Origin: Noviherbaspirillum sp. L7-7A
Lineage (GTDB): Bacteria > Pseudomonadota > Gammaproteobacteria > Burkholderiales > Burkholderiaceae_D
Direction: 5' to 3'
Assembly: GCF_019052805.1 (NCBI RefSeq)
Contig: NZ_JAHQRJ010000001.1
Location: 3,410,001 to 3,474,000, forward strand
Length of the DNA: 64,000 bases
Position numbers and translations under genes: made by a program. The notes below the pieces were generated by a model. The model saw only the letters and a program-made list of their open reading frames with translations. It did no database searches and had not been told where the DNA came from. This document shows, piece by piece, positions 63,982 through 64,000 of this stretch (positions within the stretch are counted from its first letter, which is position 1; every line of letters starts with the position of its first letter).

Positions 63982-64000
63982 CGGAAAAAGGCAGCATGCT

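Overview
The window looks like a betaproteobacterial chromosome of the order Burkholderiales, probably Oxalobacteraceae. This rests on the recognisable core genes and their order: a Gram-negative trimeric porin, coq7, rplM-rpsI, argC, a bactofilin and erpA on the left, and ubiH, a dsbC-like gene, an acuI-type reductase, an M61 peptidase and rpe-gph-trpE-trpG-trpD-trpC, apaG, mltA and an enoyl-CoA hydratase on the right. The genus is an inference.

Layout. Positions 1-8645 and 49957-64000 are ordinary core genome. Between them lies about 40 kb of accessory DNA at a tRNA-Phe gene (49957-50032, minus strand). The last 45 bases of that tRNA, with a terminator hairpin beyond them, are repeated exactly at 11901-11945, which is the signature of a tRNA-targeting integrative element. 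Two decayed copies of the same junction (8961-9023 and about 48411-48512) suggest that elements inserted here more than once. A diguanylate cyclase lies between the outer decayed copy and the intact left junction. A PD-(D/E)XK nuclease lies between the inner decayed copy and the tRNA.

The island, left to right: a broken IS701-like transposase; a Septu-like ATPase/HNH pair; a DUF5677-like protein; a divergent cassette (tandem AAA+ ATPase on one side; a small protein of possible ADP-ribosyltransferase type, a WYL regulator and a possible uracil-DNA-glycosylase-fold protein on the other); two unknown genes; a methyltransferase/GIY-YIG-like pair facing an HNH protein; a 1263-residue protein ending in a PD-(D/E)XK site; a PrimPol-SF3 helicase and a duplicated stand-alone copy of its primase domain, each with a related upstream noncoding block; a tyrosine recombinase; mobile-element proteins; a radical SAM protein with a partner gene; an AT-richer operon of membrane proteins; an IS5-family element; and two secreted nuclease-type proteins. 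No conjugation genes are seen, so the element is probably mobilisable or defunct.

The strongest candidate for an undescribed system is the operon at 40549-45295. It encodes a four-helix membrane protein with coiled coils, a membrane-anchored von Willebrand A-like protein, a MotA/ExbB/ZorA-like membrane protein with a very long coiled-coil tail, an ExbD/MotB/ZorB-like protein with an Asp in its single membrane helix, and a 36-residue ORF. Every junction overlaps. This looks like an ion-driven stator of Zorya type, but without the usual Zorya effectors and with two extra components. The second candidate is the divergent AAA+/WYL cassette at 16309-20867.

In the core, the trp operon is preceded by a clear attenuator: a 28-residue leader peptide with five Trp codons that starts inside the end of gph, followed by a terminator hairpin.
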